DNA of 64,000 nt from Sphingomonas sp. 3P27F8. Its GTDB lineage: Bacteria > Pseudomonadota > Alphaproteobacteria > Sphingomonadales > Sphingomonadaceae. Below are positions 9,373 through 17,964 of the stretch, in pieces. How positions within the stretch are numbered: position 1 is the first letter of the stretch; the number at the start of each line of letters is the position of its first letter. Location of the stretch: assembly GCF_005502745.1 (NCBI RefSeq), contig NZ_SCNL01000002.1, positions 310,001 through 374,000 of the forward strand. The letters run 5' to 3'. The notes below the pieces were generated by a model. It ran no database searches and was not told where the DNA came from. It was given only the letters and a program-made list of their open reading frames with translations. Made by a program: the position numbers and the translations under genes.

Positions 9373-10314
9373 CTATGCCGCAACGGCTTGCGCATCATTT
9401 CTCGCACGTACTCCGAGCAGATGGCAGATCGCGAAGGAGAGTTCGGCGCGGTTGAGCGTGTAGAAGTGGAATTGCTTCACCCCGCCCGCGTAAAGCTTGC
9501 GGCACAACTCCGCCGTCAGCGTAGCGGCGACGAGCTGGCGCGCCTCCGGCAGATCGTCCAGCCCCGCGAACAGGCGCCCCATCCATGGCGGCACCTCGGT
9601 GCCGCACAGCGCGCTCATCCGCTGCACTGCGGCGAAATTGGACACCGGCATGATGCCGGGCACGATCTCCGCGCCAATCCCCGCCGCCGCCACGCGGTCG
9701 CGGTAGCGGAAGAACGTCTCGGGCTCGAAGAAGAATTGCGTGATCGCCCGCGTCGCGCCGGCATCCACCTTGCGCTTCAAATTGTCGAGATCGGCGACCG
9801 GATCGGCCGAATCGGGATGGCTTTCGGGATAAGCCGCCACCGACAGCTCGAACGGATGCAATCGCCGCAGCCCGGCGACCAGTGCGGCGGCATTCTCATA
9901 GCCGCCCGGATGCGCCTGATAGTGCGCGCCCTGCACCGGCGGATCGCCGCGCAGCGCGACGATATGACGCACGCCCGCCGCCCAATATTCCCGCGCTACC
10001 GCATCGATCTCCTCGCGCGTCGCCTCGACACAGGTAAGATGCGCGGCCGCCGGAATAGTCGTTTCGCGCGCGATCCTCGCGACGGTGGCATGCGTGCGCT
10101 CCCTGGTAGAGCCGCCCGCGCCATAGGTTACCGAAACGAAACGCGGGCCGAGCGGCGCGAGCGTATCGATCGATCGCCACAGCGTCTCCTCCATCTTTTC
10201 CGTCTTGGGCGGGAAGAATTCGAAGCTCACATCGATATCGCCCGCCACATCGGCATAAAGTGGGCCATCCAGCGCGCGGCGCGCCTCCTCGAGCTGGTTG
10301 AGCGATAGAGTCAT
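9373..10314 (-). CDS. metF: 5,10-methylenetetrahydrofolate reductase
   Basis: 313 residues, the flavoenzyme reducing methylene-THF to methyl-THF, the methyl donor for methionine synthase. The N-terminus has the FEFFPPKTEKMEE motif with the catalytic Glu; FVSVTYGAGGSTRE and HIVALRGDPP are also typical. The start overlaps the stop of the upstream regulator by four bases, so it is translationally coupled. The gene order regulator-metF-metH1-metH2 places methyl production and use under one promoter. Confidence 0.95.
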   Translation of the reverse strand: MTLSLNQLEEARRALDGPLYADVAGDIDVSFEFFPPKTEKMEETLWRSIDTLAPLGPRFVSVTYGAGGSTRERTHATVARIARETTIPAAAHLTCVEATREEIDAVAREYWAAGVRHIVALRGDPPVQGAHYQAHPGGYENAAALVAGLRRLHPFELSVAAYPESHPDSADPVADLDNLKRKVDAGATRAITQFFFEPETFFRYRDRVAAAGIGAEIVPGIMPVSNFAAVQRMSALCGTEVPPWMGRLFAGLDDLPEARQLVAATLTAELCRKLYAGGVKQFHFYTLNRAELSFAICHLLGVRARNDAQAVAA

Positions 10315-11270
10315 GCCGCCTTCACCTCACGTAACGCCGCGCCCTGACGGACACCGAGCCATAATTTCACGGTCAGTTCACCCCCCGCGAGCGTCTCGAT
10401 CCGTGCCATCGTCAATCCCGCTGCGGCGAACCAGCGCTCGATCTGCGCGTCGGAGAAGCCAAGGCGGGTGTGCGCATCCCGCGCCCGCAACTCCTCGCGA
10501 TCGTGTGGCGCGAAATCCGCGATCAGCAGCCGCCCGCCCGGCGCGAGCACCCGCGCCGCCTCGGCGATGGCGGCCCCGGGCTGCTGCGCGAAATGGAGAA
10601 CGTGATGAACGATCGCGACGTCCGCCTCCCCATCGCCCATCGGCAACGCATACAGGTCCGCCTGGCGCAGCTCGATATTGGCCAGCCCCTGCTCGCCCAG
10701 CTTGGCGCGGGCGAGCCGCAACATTTCCGAGCTTCGATCGATGCCGAGCGCGGTTTTGGCACGCGGCGCGAACAGTTCGATCATCCGACCGGTCCCGGTG
10801 CCGATATCGATGAGCCGCCGCATCGGCGCATCTTCGAGCGCGGCGAGCATCGCGGCCTCCACCTGCTCCTCCGCGACATGGAGCGAACGGATCGCATCCC
10901 ATTGCCCGGCATTCGCCTCGAACCACGCTGCCGCCGATGCCGCGCGATCCGCGCGCACCGCGGCCAGCCGGGCCACGTCCGCCGCCGTCTGCCGGTCAGG
11001 GCTGGCCGCTTCCCAGGCGTCCAGTGCCGCCGCGATCGGCGCCACCGCCTGCGCCGCGCCAAGCGCGACGAACACCCAGCTTCCCTCCTTGCGACGTTCA
11101 GCAAGGCCCGCATCACACAGGATCTTCACATGGCGCGAAACACGCGGCTGGCTCTGCCCCAGCACCTGCGCCAGCTCGCCCACGGAAAGCTCCATCGTGC
11201 GCAACAGCCGCACGATACGAAGCCGAGAGGAATCAGCCAGAGCACGGAATATTTCGAGTGCGTCCATCAT
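10311..11270 (-). CDS. ArsR-family regulator fused to a SAM-dependent methyltransferase
   Basis: 319 residues. Residues 1 to about 95 form an ArsR winged helix (MDALEIFRALADSSRLRIV; recognition region GQSQPRVSRHVKIL). The metal-binding Cys motif of classical ArsR/SmtB (ELCVC) is replaced by ELSVGE, so metal sensing is unlikely. From about 140 a class I methyltransferase fold follows (RLIDIGTGTGRMIELF). Metal-independent ArsR regulators of methionine/SAM metabolism are known in Proteobacteria (SahR/SamR type), so sensing SAM or S-adenosylhomocysteine is a reasonable inference. Two ATGs in tandem begin the gene. It probably represses its own operon through the palindrome at 11281-11300. Confidence 0.88.
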   Translation of the reverse strand: MMDALEIFRALADSSRLRIVRLLRTMELSVGELAQVLGQSQPRVSRHVKILCDAGLAERRKEGSWVFVALGAAQAVAPIAAALDAWEAASPDRQTAADVARLAAVRADRAASAAAWFEANAGQWDAIRSLHVAEEQVEAAMLAALEDAPMRRLIDIGTGTGRMIELFAPRAKTALGIDRSSEMLRLARAKLGEQGLANIELRQADLYALPMGDGEADVAIVHHVLHFAQQPGAAIAEAARVLAPGGRLLIADFAPHDREELRARDAHTRLGFSDAQIERWFAAAGLTMARIETLAGGELTVKLWLGVRQGAALREVKAA

Positions 11271-11279
11271 CGAGATTAA

Positions 11280-11308
11280 GATATAAAGATATCTTTATAT
11301 CAGGTCAA
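11280..11308 (-). promoter_or_regulatory. Promoter and 20-bp palindromic operator of the methionine operon
   Basis: On the minus strand, TTGACC (11308-11303), a 17-base spacer and TATATC (11285-11280). A perfect palindrome, ATATAAAGATATCTTTATAT (11281-11300), fills the spacer and overlaps the -10, so a bound ArsR dimer would block RNA polymerase. A start site seven bases after the -10 would fall about three bases before the first ATG (11270), predicting an almost leaderless mRNA. Hexamers and symmetry are directly visible; the start site is inferred. Confidence 0.75.
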
Positions 11309-11392
11309 CGCACGATCAGTTTTAGCCGTCTTGCGGAGCAAAGAAGGCTGCGCCACGTTTACCGCTCCAGATCCGGGAAAGGGAATGACCAC

Positions 11393-11752
11393 ATGAAAAC
11401 TATCTTTTCAGGCGCGGTCGCGCTCGGCATGGCCATGAGCCTCGGCGCCTGCAGCAAGAATGCGCAGGATCAAAGCGCGGACGCCGCCAATGCGATTGGC
11501 GCGGATATTTCCGCCACCACGCGAAACGCGGTGGATGACGTGCAGGCCGCCACCGATCACGCGCTCGACAGCGCGGGCGCCACGCTGGACAATGCCGGTG
11601 ACAGGATGAAGGCCGGCGCTGAAAAGGCCGATCATTCGCTCGATCACAAGCTCGACAAGGCCGGCGATTCGATCGAGAACGGTGCCGACAAAGCGCGTGA
11701 TGCCACTGGCAAGGCGCTGAAGGACGCTGGCAACGCGATCGAGAAGCAATGA
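11393..11752 (+). CDS. Small Ala/Asp-rich lipoprotein with amphipathic repeats
   Basis: 119 residues. Signal peptide MKTIFSGAVALGMAMSLGAC with lipobox LGAC (Cys20). The mature part is built of degenerate 11-residue-like segments (DNAGDRMKAGAEKAD, DKAGDSIENGADKARDATGKA), resembling LEA/apolipoprotein-type amphipathic helices. There are no further cysteines. RBS GGGAAAGGGA upstream. The next gene overlaps it by ATGA. I do not recognise a specific function; an envelope stress or stabilising role is only a guess from composition. Confidence 0.75.
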   Translation: MKTIFSGAVALGMAMSLGACSKNAQDQSADAANAIGADISATTRNAVDDVQAATDHALDSAGATLDNAGDRMKAGAEKADHSLDHKLDKAGDSIENGADKARDATGKALKDAGNAIEKQ

Positions 11753-11931
11753 TCGATCGGCTCGCGGCGGGCGCGCTGCTTGCGTTGCTCGCCGCCTGTT
11801 CCTCTCAACCCGCCCCACCCGGCGCGGTGAGCATCGATGAAGACCGTCAGTTGAATGAGGCAGCAGCGATGCTCGATGCTAACAGCGTCAGTGCGGCGGA
11901 AGTCGCCCGCAATGAGGATCGGCAACAATGA
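11749..11931 (+). CDS. Very small putative lipoprotein
   Basis: 60 residues: hydrophobic leader MIDRLAAGALLALLAAC ending in a LAAC lipobox (Cys17), then an acidic mature part of about 43 residues without recognisable motifs. It overlaps both neighbours by four bases (ATGA at each end), which supports it being a translated link in a coupled operon with the preceding lipoprotein and the following aldo/keto reductase. Function unknown. Confidence 0.6.
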   Translation: MIDRLAAGALLALLAACSSQPAPPGAVSIDEDRQLNEAAAMLDANSVSAAEVARNEDRQQ

Positions 11932-12875
11932 CCCCACGTCGCCTCGGCTCGACTGATCTTGAGACCATTCCGCTGGTGCTAGGCGGAAACGTGTTTGGCT
12001 GGACGGCGGATCGCACGGCCAGCTTTGCAGTGCTCGACGCGTTCGTGGATGCGGGCGGCACGATGATAGATACGGCGGACGCCTACTCCGCCTGGGCGCC
12101 GGGCCACGTCGGAGGGGAATCCGAGACGGTTATCGGCGATTGGTTGCGCGCCAGCGGCAAGCGTGATCGCATATTGATAGCCACGAAAGTGGGCATGCTC
12201 TCGGGCGAGGGCGGCGAGAAGCTCGCTCCTGCTCGGATCGTCGCCGCGTGCGAGGCATCGCTGAAGCGGCTCGGCACCGATCGCATCGACCTTTATTTCG
12301 CGCATCGCGACGATGAGGCGACCCCGCAGGCTGCGGTGATGGAGGCTTTCGGCAAGCTCGTCGACGCCGGCAAGGTGCGGGTGATCGGGGCATCCAATTT
12401 CCAGGCCGCGCGACTGAAATCCGCAAACGAGGCGGCGGCAGAAGCGGGATTGCCGCGTTATCACGTGCTCGAGCCGGAATATAATCTCGTCAGCCGCCAC
12501 AGGTTTGAAGGCGAGCTTCAGGATTATTGCATCGAGCACAATATCGGCGTCACGCCTTATTACGGGCTCGCATCGGGCTTTCTGACGGGCAAATACCGTA
12601 CGCGCGACGATCTGGGCAAAAGCGTGCGCGGCGGACGCATGGGCGACCTGCTTGACGGTAAAGGCGCGACCGTCCTTGCCGCGATGGATACGGTGGCGAC
12701 GGAAACCGGCGCCAATCTCGCGCAGATCGCATTGGCGTGGCTGATGGCGCAACCGGGCGTCACCGCGCCGATCGCCAGCGCACGAAACCTCGCGCAACTG
12801 AACGAGCTGTTGCCGGCGACGACGCTGGCGCTTTCGGCCGATCAGCTCGCCCTTCTCACCAACGCCGGGGCGTGA
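11928..12875 (+). CDS. Aldo/keto reductase
   Basis: 315 residues of the NADPH-dependent aldo/keto reductase superfamily (TIM barrel). Visible features: N-terminal LGGNVFGWTAD; catalytic Asp and Tyr in MIDTADAYSAW; Lys in ATKVGML; His in DLYFAHRDDEATP. YhdN-like members reduce aldehydes and ketones; the substrate cannot be deduced. Its start overlaps the small lipoprotein gene by ATGA. Confidence 0.9.
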   Translation: MTPRRLGSTDLETIPLVLGGNVFGWTADRTASFAVLDAFVDAGGTMIDTADAYSAWAPGHVGGESETVIGDWLRASGKRDRILIATKVGMLSGEGGEKLAPARIVAACEASLKRLGTDRIDLYFAHRDDEATPQAAVMEAFGKLVDAGKVRVIGASNFQAARLKSANEAAAEAGLPRYHVLEPEYNLVSRHRFEGELQDYCIEHNIGVTPYYGLASGFLTGKYRTRDDLGKSVRGGRMGDLLDGKGATVLAAMDTVATETGANLAQIALAWLMAQPGVTAPIASARNLAQLNELLPATTLALSADQLALLTNAGA

Positions 12876-12929
12876 CGCGCCTCGCCCCTGGTAGCGGAAT
12901 GGAAACCCCTGTGCGATAAGGCGGGCGCG

Positions 12930-13550
12930 ATGGTTCACCCCTCCTATATCGCGCTCGGTGTTGCAGCGGTCTGCGCCGCTACGTCGGTGACACTGGCGAC
13001 AACCCGCGCGCCGGCGCCGCGGATATTGATATCGCAGGCGGTGCCGCCGATCGCGCCGCTGCCCGATCGGTCGCGCGATCCAGCCGCCTATACGATCAAG
13101 CACGTCCTGCCGATCAAGGGCGCGATGCGCATGGGCGATTTCCACTGGGACGAAAGCGGCGCGCCCAGGGACGGGCGGATCGTCATCACGGTCGATCTCG
13201 TCGCACAGGTCATCAGCATCTTTCGCGACGGTTATGAAATCGGCACCGCGGCCGTGCTCTACGGCGCCGACGCCAAGCCGACTCCAACCGGCGTCTATCC
13301 GATCACGCAGAAAGACGCAGATCACGTATCAAACATCTATGATGCGCCGATGCCATATATGCTTCGCCTGACCAACGACGGCATCTCGATCCATGCCAGC
13401 GAGGTGCGCGATGGCTATATGACCCATGGCTGCATCGGCGTGCCCAGGCCGTTTGCGAAAAAGCTGTTCGACGCCGTCAAACTTGGTGACACGGTGATCG
13501 TCACCCACGGCGAGAAGCTGGGCGTTGGCAAGCCGGTAACGGCCGCCTGA
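12930..13550 (+). CDS. L,D-transpeptidase (YkuD domain), exported
   Basis: 206 residues with an N-terminal signal or anchor (YIALGVAAVCAATSVTLATT). The YkuD catalytic signature is present as ISIHASEVRDGYMTHGCIGVP, with His before and the active Cys in THGCIGV. Such enzymes make 3-3 peptidoglycan cross-links or attach proteins to the wall; which applies here cannot be told. The domain starts near residue 85 (IVITVDLVAQVISIF), the usual strand in which the protein imitates its own substrate. A 54-base gap separates it from the reductase. Confidence 0.88.
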   Translation: MVHPSYIALGVAAVCAATSVTLATTRAPAPRILISQAVPPIAPLPDRSRDPAAYTIKHVLPIKGAMRMGDFHWDESGAPRDGRIVITVDLVAQVISIFRDGYEIGTAAVLYGADAKPTPTGVYPITQKDADHVSNIYDAPMPYMLRLTNDGISIHASEVRDGYMTHGCIGVPRPFAKKLFDAVKLGDTVIVTHGEKLGVGKPVTAA

Positions 13551-13554
13551 CGCC

Positions 13555-15063
13555 TCAGTTCACCGGCGCGCGCCGCCGATAGCTCAGCGCTTCCGCGACA
13601 TGCGTGCGGCCCACCTGCTCGGCGCCCGCAAGATCCGCGATCGTCCGCGCCACGCGCAGCACGCGCGTGTAGCCGCGCGCGGAAAGCCGCATCGATTCCG
13701 CCGCCTGCGCGAGCAGCGCCCGTCCCGCGTCATCGGGCGTCGCATGAAGGTCCAGCGGCGCGCCGTCAGCGTCGGCATTGGTGCGCGCCGCATCCTCGCG
13801 ATAGCGCGCCGCCTGCACTGCGCGCGCGGCGGCAACGCGCCCGGCGACCTCCGCCGACCCTTCCGCCGGCGCGGGCATCACGAGATCGGCCGCGGTGAGC
13901 GCCTGAACCTCGACATGGAGATCGATGCGATCGAGCAGCGGGCCGGAAACCTTCGCCTGATAATCCGCCGCGCATTTCGGCGCGCGGGCGCAAGCGAGGC
14001 TCGCGTCGCCCAGATGACCGCAGCGACACGGGTTCATCGCCGCGACAAGCTGAACCCGGGCCGGAAAGGTGACGTGCGCATTGGCGCGGGCGACGCTGAC
14101 CGTGCCCGATTCGAGCGGCTGCCGCAATGAATCGAGCACCGCGCGCTGGAACTCCGGCAGTTCGTCGAGAAACAGCACGCCGAGATGCGCGAGGCTCACC
14201 TCCCCAGGCTTCACGCGCAGCCCGCCGCCGGTAAGCGCCGCCATCGAGGCGCTGTGATGCGGGCTTCGGAACGGACGCATCCGGGTCAGTTTGCCGCCGG
14301 TGAGCGTGCCCGCCACCGACTGAACCATGCTCACCTCCAGCGCCTCGGCCGCATCGAGCGGCGGCAGGATACCCGGCAGGCACGCCGCCATCAGCGACTT
14401 GCCAGCGCCCGGCGGGCCGACGAACAGCAGATTGTGGCCGCCCGCCGCCGCGATCTCCAGCGCGCGCTTGGCCGTTTCCTGCCCCTTCACCTGTCGCAGA
14501 TCAGGCCCGTGCCGCGCCTCGGCAACGTCGCCGGGCGCGGGCGCCGCCAGCAACTGGTGACCCTTCAGATGATTGATAAGCGAGATGAGGTCTGTCGCGG
14601 CGATCACCTCGATCGATCCGCTCCACGCCGCTTCCGGCCCCTGCGCGGCGGGGCAGATCAGCCCCTTCCCCGTCTCCGCCGCGTGGAGCGCCGCAAGCAA
14701 CACGCCGGGCGACGGCGCGAGGCGACCGTCGAGCGTGAGTTCGCCGACGATCACATAATCCGCCAGCGCCTCCGCATCGACCACGCCCATCGCGGCGAGC
14801 AGCCCCAGCGCGATCGGCAGATCGAAGTGCGAGCCTTCCTTGGGCAGATCGGCGGGCGACAGGTTAACCGCGATCCGCTTGGGCGGCAGCGCCAGTCCCA
14901 TCGCGGCGATCGCCCCCCTCACCCGTTCGCGGCTTTCACCTACCGCCTTGTCGGCCAATCCCACGAGATTGAACGCCGGCAGGCCCGGGATGAGCTGCAC
15001 CTGCACCTCCACTCCCCGCGCCTCCAGCCCGAGATACGCCACCGTCGCGACCAATGCTGCCAT
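13555..15063 (-). CDS. comM: YifB/ComM-family AAA+ ATPase (Mg-chelatase-like)
   Basis: About 502 residues. The N-terminal Lon-protease-like/ChlI domain has the typical start ALVATVAYLGLEARG. The central AAA+ domain has Walker A GPPGAGKS and Walker B VLFLDELPEF, and a C-terminal Mg-chelatase helical domain follows. In Vibrio, ComM is a hexameric branch-migration helicase acting in natural transformation. The ATG at 15063 fits the family N-terminus and has GGGGGT upstream; an ATG at 15084 would add seven residues. Confidence 0.9.
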   Translation of the reverse strand: MAALVATVAYLGLEARGVEVQVQLIPGLPAFNLVGLADKAVGESRERVRGAIAAMGLALPPKRIAVNLSPADLPKEGSHFDLPIALGLLAAMGVVDAEALADYVIVGELTLDGRLAPSPGVLLAALHAAETGKGLICPAAQGPEAAWSGSIEVIAATDLISLINHLKGHQLLAAPAPGDVAEARHGPDLRQVKGQETAKRALEIAAAGGHNLLFVGPPGAGKSLMAACLPGILPPLDAAEALEVSMVQSVAGTLTGGKLTRMRPFRSPHHSASMAALTGGGLRVKPGEVSLAHLGVLFLDELPEFQRAVLDSLRQPLESGTVSVARANAHVTFPARVQLVAAMNPCRCGHLGDASLACARAPKCAADYQAKVSGPLLDRIDLHVEVQALTAADLVMPAPAEGSAEVAGRVAAARAVQAARYREDAARTNADADGAPLDLHATPDDAGRALLAQAAESMRLSARGYTRVLRVARTIADLAGAEQVGRTHVAEALSYRRRAPVN

Positions 15064-15153
15064 CTTACCCCCGTAAGCCATCACTCATAACGGGTTCCGC
15101 ACGAACGAAAACCTCCCTTCCACCGGCTTGCGCTCTTGGCGGACCTGCCCCAA

Positions 15154-15465
15154 ATGCCCGCCATGCCACAGCGCCACCCCGTCTCCCGGATTATCCAGCT
15201 TACGCTTGGCGGCTTGTTGTTGATCGGCGCGGCGGTGCTGGGGCCGCTGCCGGGGCCCGGCGGCGTCTTCCTGTTCGCGGGCGGAATGATCCTGATCCTG
15301 CGCAATTCGCGCTGGGCGCAGGTGCGCTGGGCGCGGCTGAAGCGCCGATGGCCGCGCACGGGGCATCTCGTCGACCGCGCGATGCGCCGGCCGAGCGCGC
15401 TGCGCCGCCACGCCCGCAACCGCGCCGCGCAGCAGGCCCGTGACCCGCAAACGCGATCGCGTTGA
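15154..15465 (+). CDS. Small PGPGG-type membrane protein
   Basis: About 103 residues from the ATG at 15154; a TTG at 15136 and an ATG at 15163 are also in frame. One long hydrophobic segment, IQLTLGGLLLIGAAVLGPLP, then the PGPGGVFLFAGGMILI motif typical of small putative transmembrane proteins of the PGPGW type, then a very basic tail (about 30 Arg/Lys/His-rich residues). It is divergent from comM and sits just before rpmH. Function unknown. Confidence 0.7.
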   Translation: MPAMPQRHPVSRIIQLTLGGLLLIGAAVLGPLPGPGGVFLFAGGMILILRNSRWAQVRWARLKRRWPRTGHLVDRAMRRPSALRRHARNRAAQQARDPQTRSR

Positions 15466-15490
15466 CTTGAAACCGTCATTGGCTTATGCG
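15462..15490 (+). promoter_or_regulatory. Putative rpmH-rnpA promoter
   Basis: TTGACT (15462-15467), 17-base spacer, TATGCG (15485-15490), overlapping the last codons of the upstream small membrane protein gene. The predicted start near 15497 leaves a leader of about 55 bases before rpmH. Confidence 0.6.
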
Positions 15491-15544
15491 GCGCACCAAT
15501 CGGGCCGTCCTTGCGTGACGGCCTTTAGTTTTTCAGATTCGGGA

Positions 15545-16027
15545 ATGAGCGATGAAGCGGACCTTTCAGCCGAGCAACCTGGTGCGGGCACGCCGTCACG
15601 GCTTCCGTTCGCGGATGGCGACGGTGGGCGGTCGTGCGGTGATCCGGGCGCGTCGCGCGCGCGGCCGCAAGAAGCTGTCGGCCTGAGTCGCCGGCCGCTT
15701 GCGCGGCTGACGAGGCGATCGGAATTTCTAGCCGCGAACGCCGGGCGTCGGGTGCCGATGCCCGGCTTTGTGCTGCTTGTGCATCCGCGCAGCGACGATG
15801 ACGAGACGATTCGGGTCGGCTTCACCGTCACCAAGAAGATCGGCAACGCCGTGGTGCGCAATCGCATGAAGCGCCGGCTGCGTGCACTCGCCCGCGACCT
15901 GATGCCCGAACAGGGTATCGCCGGCGCGGATCATGTGCTGATCGGCCGCCAGACCGGCAAGGAGCGGGATTACGCCACGTTGCGCGCCGAACTGGCCAAG
16001 GCGCTGGAAAAGGCGAAACGCCGATGA
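15545..16027 (+). CDS. rnpA: Ribonuclease P protein component (frame extends upstream across rpmH)
   Basis: Protein subunit of RNase P, which helps the RNA subunit mature tRNA 5' ends. The conserved core starts at [15 protein letters not shown] and includes [25 protein letters not shown], the RNA-binding RNR signature. No ATG, GTG or TTG lies between 15548 and that core; the first one downstream (GTG in RRVPMPG) would delete the conserved RxxEF region. The nearest upstream canonical start is ATG 15545, seven bases before the rpmH start, giving a 160-residue protein with a roughly 50-residue extension translated from rpmH DNA in another frame. A CTG at 15683 is the alternative. Identity is certain; the start is not. 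Confidence 0.85.
   Translation: MSDEADLSAEQPGAGTPSRLPFADGDGGRSCGDPGASRARPQEAVGLSRRPLARLTRRSEFLAANAGRRVPMPGFVLLVHPRSDDDETIRVGFTVTKKIGNAVVRNRMKRRLRALARDLMPEQGIAGADHVLIGRQTGKERDYATLRAELAKALEKAKRR
15552..15686 (+). CDS. rpmH: 50S ribosomal protein L34
   Basis: 44 residues, beginning [19 protein letters not shown] and ending [10 protein letters not shown], the standard very basic L34. It is part of the large ribosomal subunit. The start ATG has GGGA seven bases upstream. Its whole coding sequence lies inside the extended open frame of rnpA, and the two ATGs are offset by seven bases. Confidence 0.97.
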   Translation: MKRTFQPSNLVRARRHGFRSRMATVGGRAVIRARRARGRKKLSA

Positions 16028-16236
16028 TCTCCCGGCTGCTCGTGCTGCTGGTGCGCGCGTGGCAGCTCGGCCCATCCGTGATGCTGCCGCCCACCTGCCG
16101 CTATCAACCTTCGTGTTCCGCCTATGCAATCGAGGCGCTTCGCCGCTATGGGGCAGCGCGCGGGAGTTGGCTTGCAGCGCGGCGTATCGCGCGCTGCCAT
16201 CCGTGGGGCGGTCATGGCTATGACCCGGTGCCGTAA
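16024..16236 (+). CDS. yidD: Membrane protein insertion efficiency factor YidD
   Basis: 70 residues with the family signature LPPTCRYQPSCSAYAIEALRRYG and HPWGGHGYDPVP. YidD is a small membrane-associated protein that improves insertion of inner-membrane proteins by YidC. It overlaps the rnpA stop by ATGA and lies 27 bases before yidC, the classical rpmH-rnpA-yidD-yidC arrangement. Confidence 0.95.
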   Translation: MISRLLVLLVRAWQLGPSVMLPPTCRYQPSCSAYAIEALRRYGAARGSWLAARRIARCHPWGGHGYDPVP

Positions 16237-16263
16237 TGTGGTTGCCGTAAGACAGGATCTGAC

Positions 16264-17964
16264 GTGAGCGAAGAAAACAAGAATTTCGTGCTGTTCGCGG
16301 TGATCGCGGCGCTGATCCTGTTCGGCTGGCCGGTGATCCAGAACAGGTTCTTCCCGGCCGCCAACCCGCCGGTGACAAAGATTGAGGGCGGCAAGACCAA
16401 GGTGGTCGAGGGCAAGGTCGCCGCGACCGCCGATGCCCCCGGCACGGTGCGCGATCGCAAGCTCGTCCTCGCCGAAACGCCGCGCGTGAAAATCGCGACG
16501 CCAACCATGCAGGGCTCGATCAACCTGAAGGGCGCGCGGATCGACGATCTGGTGCTGACCAACTACAAGGAGACGATCGCGAAGGATTCGCCGCCGATCC
16601 GCCTCCTCTCCCCCGCGGGCACCACCGATGCCAATTTCGCCGGCTTCGGCTGGCGGGACGACGGCCTCGCGCCGCCCGCGGCGGACGCGGTGTGGACTGC
16701 CTCGTCCGACACGCTCACGCCGGAACAGCCGGTAACGCTCTCCGCCGCCAACGCCAATGGCCAGCGTTTCCAGATCGTGCTGTCGGTGGACAAGGACTAT
16801 ATGTTCACGGTCAGGCAGACGGTCGCGAACGGCGGGCAGCGGCCGGTTCCGGTCGCGGCGTTCGGCCTCGTCAACCGGGCAGGCGTGTCGAAAGATCCGG
16901 CGAGCTGGACGATCCATACCGGCCCGATGTCGGTCAACAACGGTGCCGCCAATTATTCGCCGAATTTCAAGGATATCGACAAGGCGCCGGAGAAGTTCAC
17001 CACCACCGGCGGATGGCTCGGCTTCACCGACAAATACTGGCTTACCGCGCTGCTGCCCGATCAGGCGCGCAGCTTCGACGGTCAGTTCCGCGCCGGTGCG
17101 AACAACACCTATCAGGCGGATTACACCGCCGCGCCGCAATTGCTGCCTCCCGGCCGCCAGGTGACGCAGACCAGCCGCTTCTTCGCCGGCGCGAAGGAGG
17201 TGAAACTGCTCGATCGCTACACCGACAAGGAAGGCGCGACGAAGCTCGATTATGCGCTGGACTGGGGCTGGTTCCGCCTGATCGAAAAGCCGATCTTCTA
17301 TTATCTGGACTGGCTTTTCCGCATGGTCGGCAATTTCGGCGTGGCGATCATCATCCTGACGCTCACGATCCGCGCACTCGTTTTCCCGATCGCGCAGCGG
17401 CAATATGCCTCGATGGCGCATATGCGCGCGATCCAGCCCAAGATGAAGGCGCTCCAGGAACGCTACAAGGATGACAAGCAGCGCCAGCAGCAGGAAGTCA
17501 TGGCATTGTACAAGGCGGAGAAGGTCAATCCGCTTGCCGGCTGTCTGCCCACGCTGATCCAGATCCCGATTTTCTACGCACTGTACAAGGCGCTGATGCT
17601 GACGATCGAGATGCGGCACCAGCCGTTCGTTGCGTGGATCAAGGATCTCTCGGCACCCGATCCGCTCACGCCGGTGAACCTGTTCGGCCTGCTCAATTTC
17701 ACGCCGCCGCATTTCATCGCGATCGGCGTCGTACCGATCATCCTTGGCATCAGCATGTACTTCCAGTTCAAGCTGAATCCGACGCCGATGGATGATACGC
17801 AGAAGCAGGTGTTCGCGCTGATGCCATGGGTGCTGATGTTCGTGATGGCACCGTTCGCGGTTGGGCTCCAGGTTTACTGGATTACCACCAACGTCATCAC
17901 GATCATCCAGCAGCGCGTGCTCTACGCCCGCCACCCGGCATTGCTTGAGGCCACATCGAAGTGA
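16264..17964 (+). CDS. yidC: Membrane protein insertase YidC
   Basis: 566 residues starting at GTG ([19 protein letters not shown]). TM1 is at about 8-24, followed by the large periplasmic beta-sandwich domain (about 60-345) of Gram-negative YidC. The conserved insertase core follows ([41 protein letters not shown], and further helices to about 550). The Arg of TLTIRALVF is the hydrophilic-groove Arg. It inserts inner-membrane proteins alone or with SecYEG. The engB start overlaps its stop. Confidence 0.97.
   Translation: MSEENKNFVLFAVIAALILFGWPVIQNRFFPAANPPVTKIEGGKTKVVEGKVAATADAPGTVRDRKLVLAETPRVKIATPTMQGSINLKGARIDDLVLTNYKETIAKDSPPIRLLSPAGTTDANFAGFGWRDDGLAPPAADAVWTASSDTLTPEQPVTLSAANANGQRFQIVLSVDKDYMFTVRQTVANGGQRPVPVAAFGLVNRAGVSKDPASWTIHTGPMSVNNGAANYSPNFKDIDKAPEKFTTTGGWLGFTDKYWLTALLPDQARSFDGQFRAGANNTYQADYTAAPQLLPPGRQVTQTSRFFAGAKEVKLLDRYTDKEGATKLDYALDWGWFRLIEKPIFYYLDWLFRMVGNFGVAIIILTLTIRALVFPIAQRQYASMAHMRAIQPKMKALQERYKDDKQRQQQEVMALYKAEKVNPLAGCLPTLIQIPIFYALYKALMLTIEMRHQPFVAWIKDLSAPDPLTPVNLFGLLNFTPPHFIAIGVVPIILGISMYFQFKLNPTPMDDTQKQVFALMPWVLMFVMAPFAVGLQVYWITTNVITIIQQRVLYARHPALLEATSK

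Noticed and set aside
15970..17934. Long open frame on - (about 650 codons) opposite yidC
   Set aside because: His/Arg-rich shadow of yidC and yidD, both unmistakable on the plus strand.
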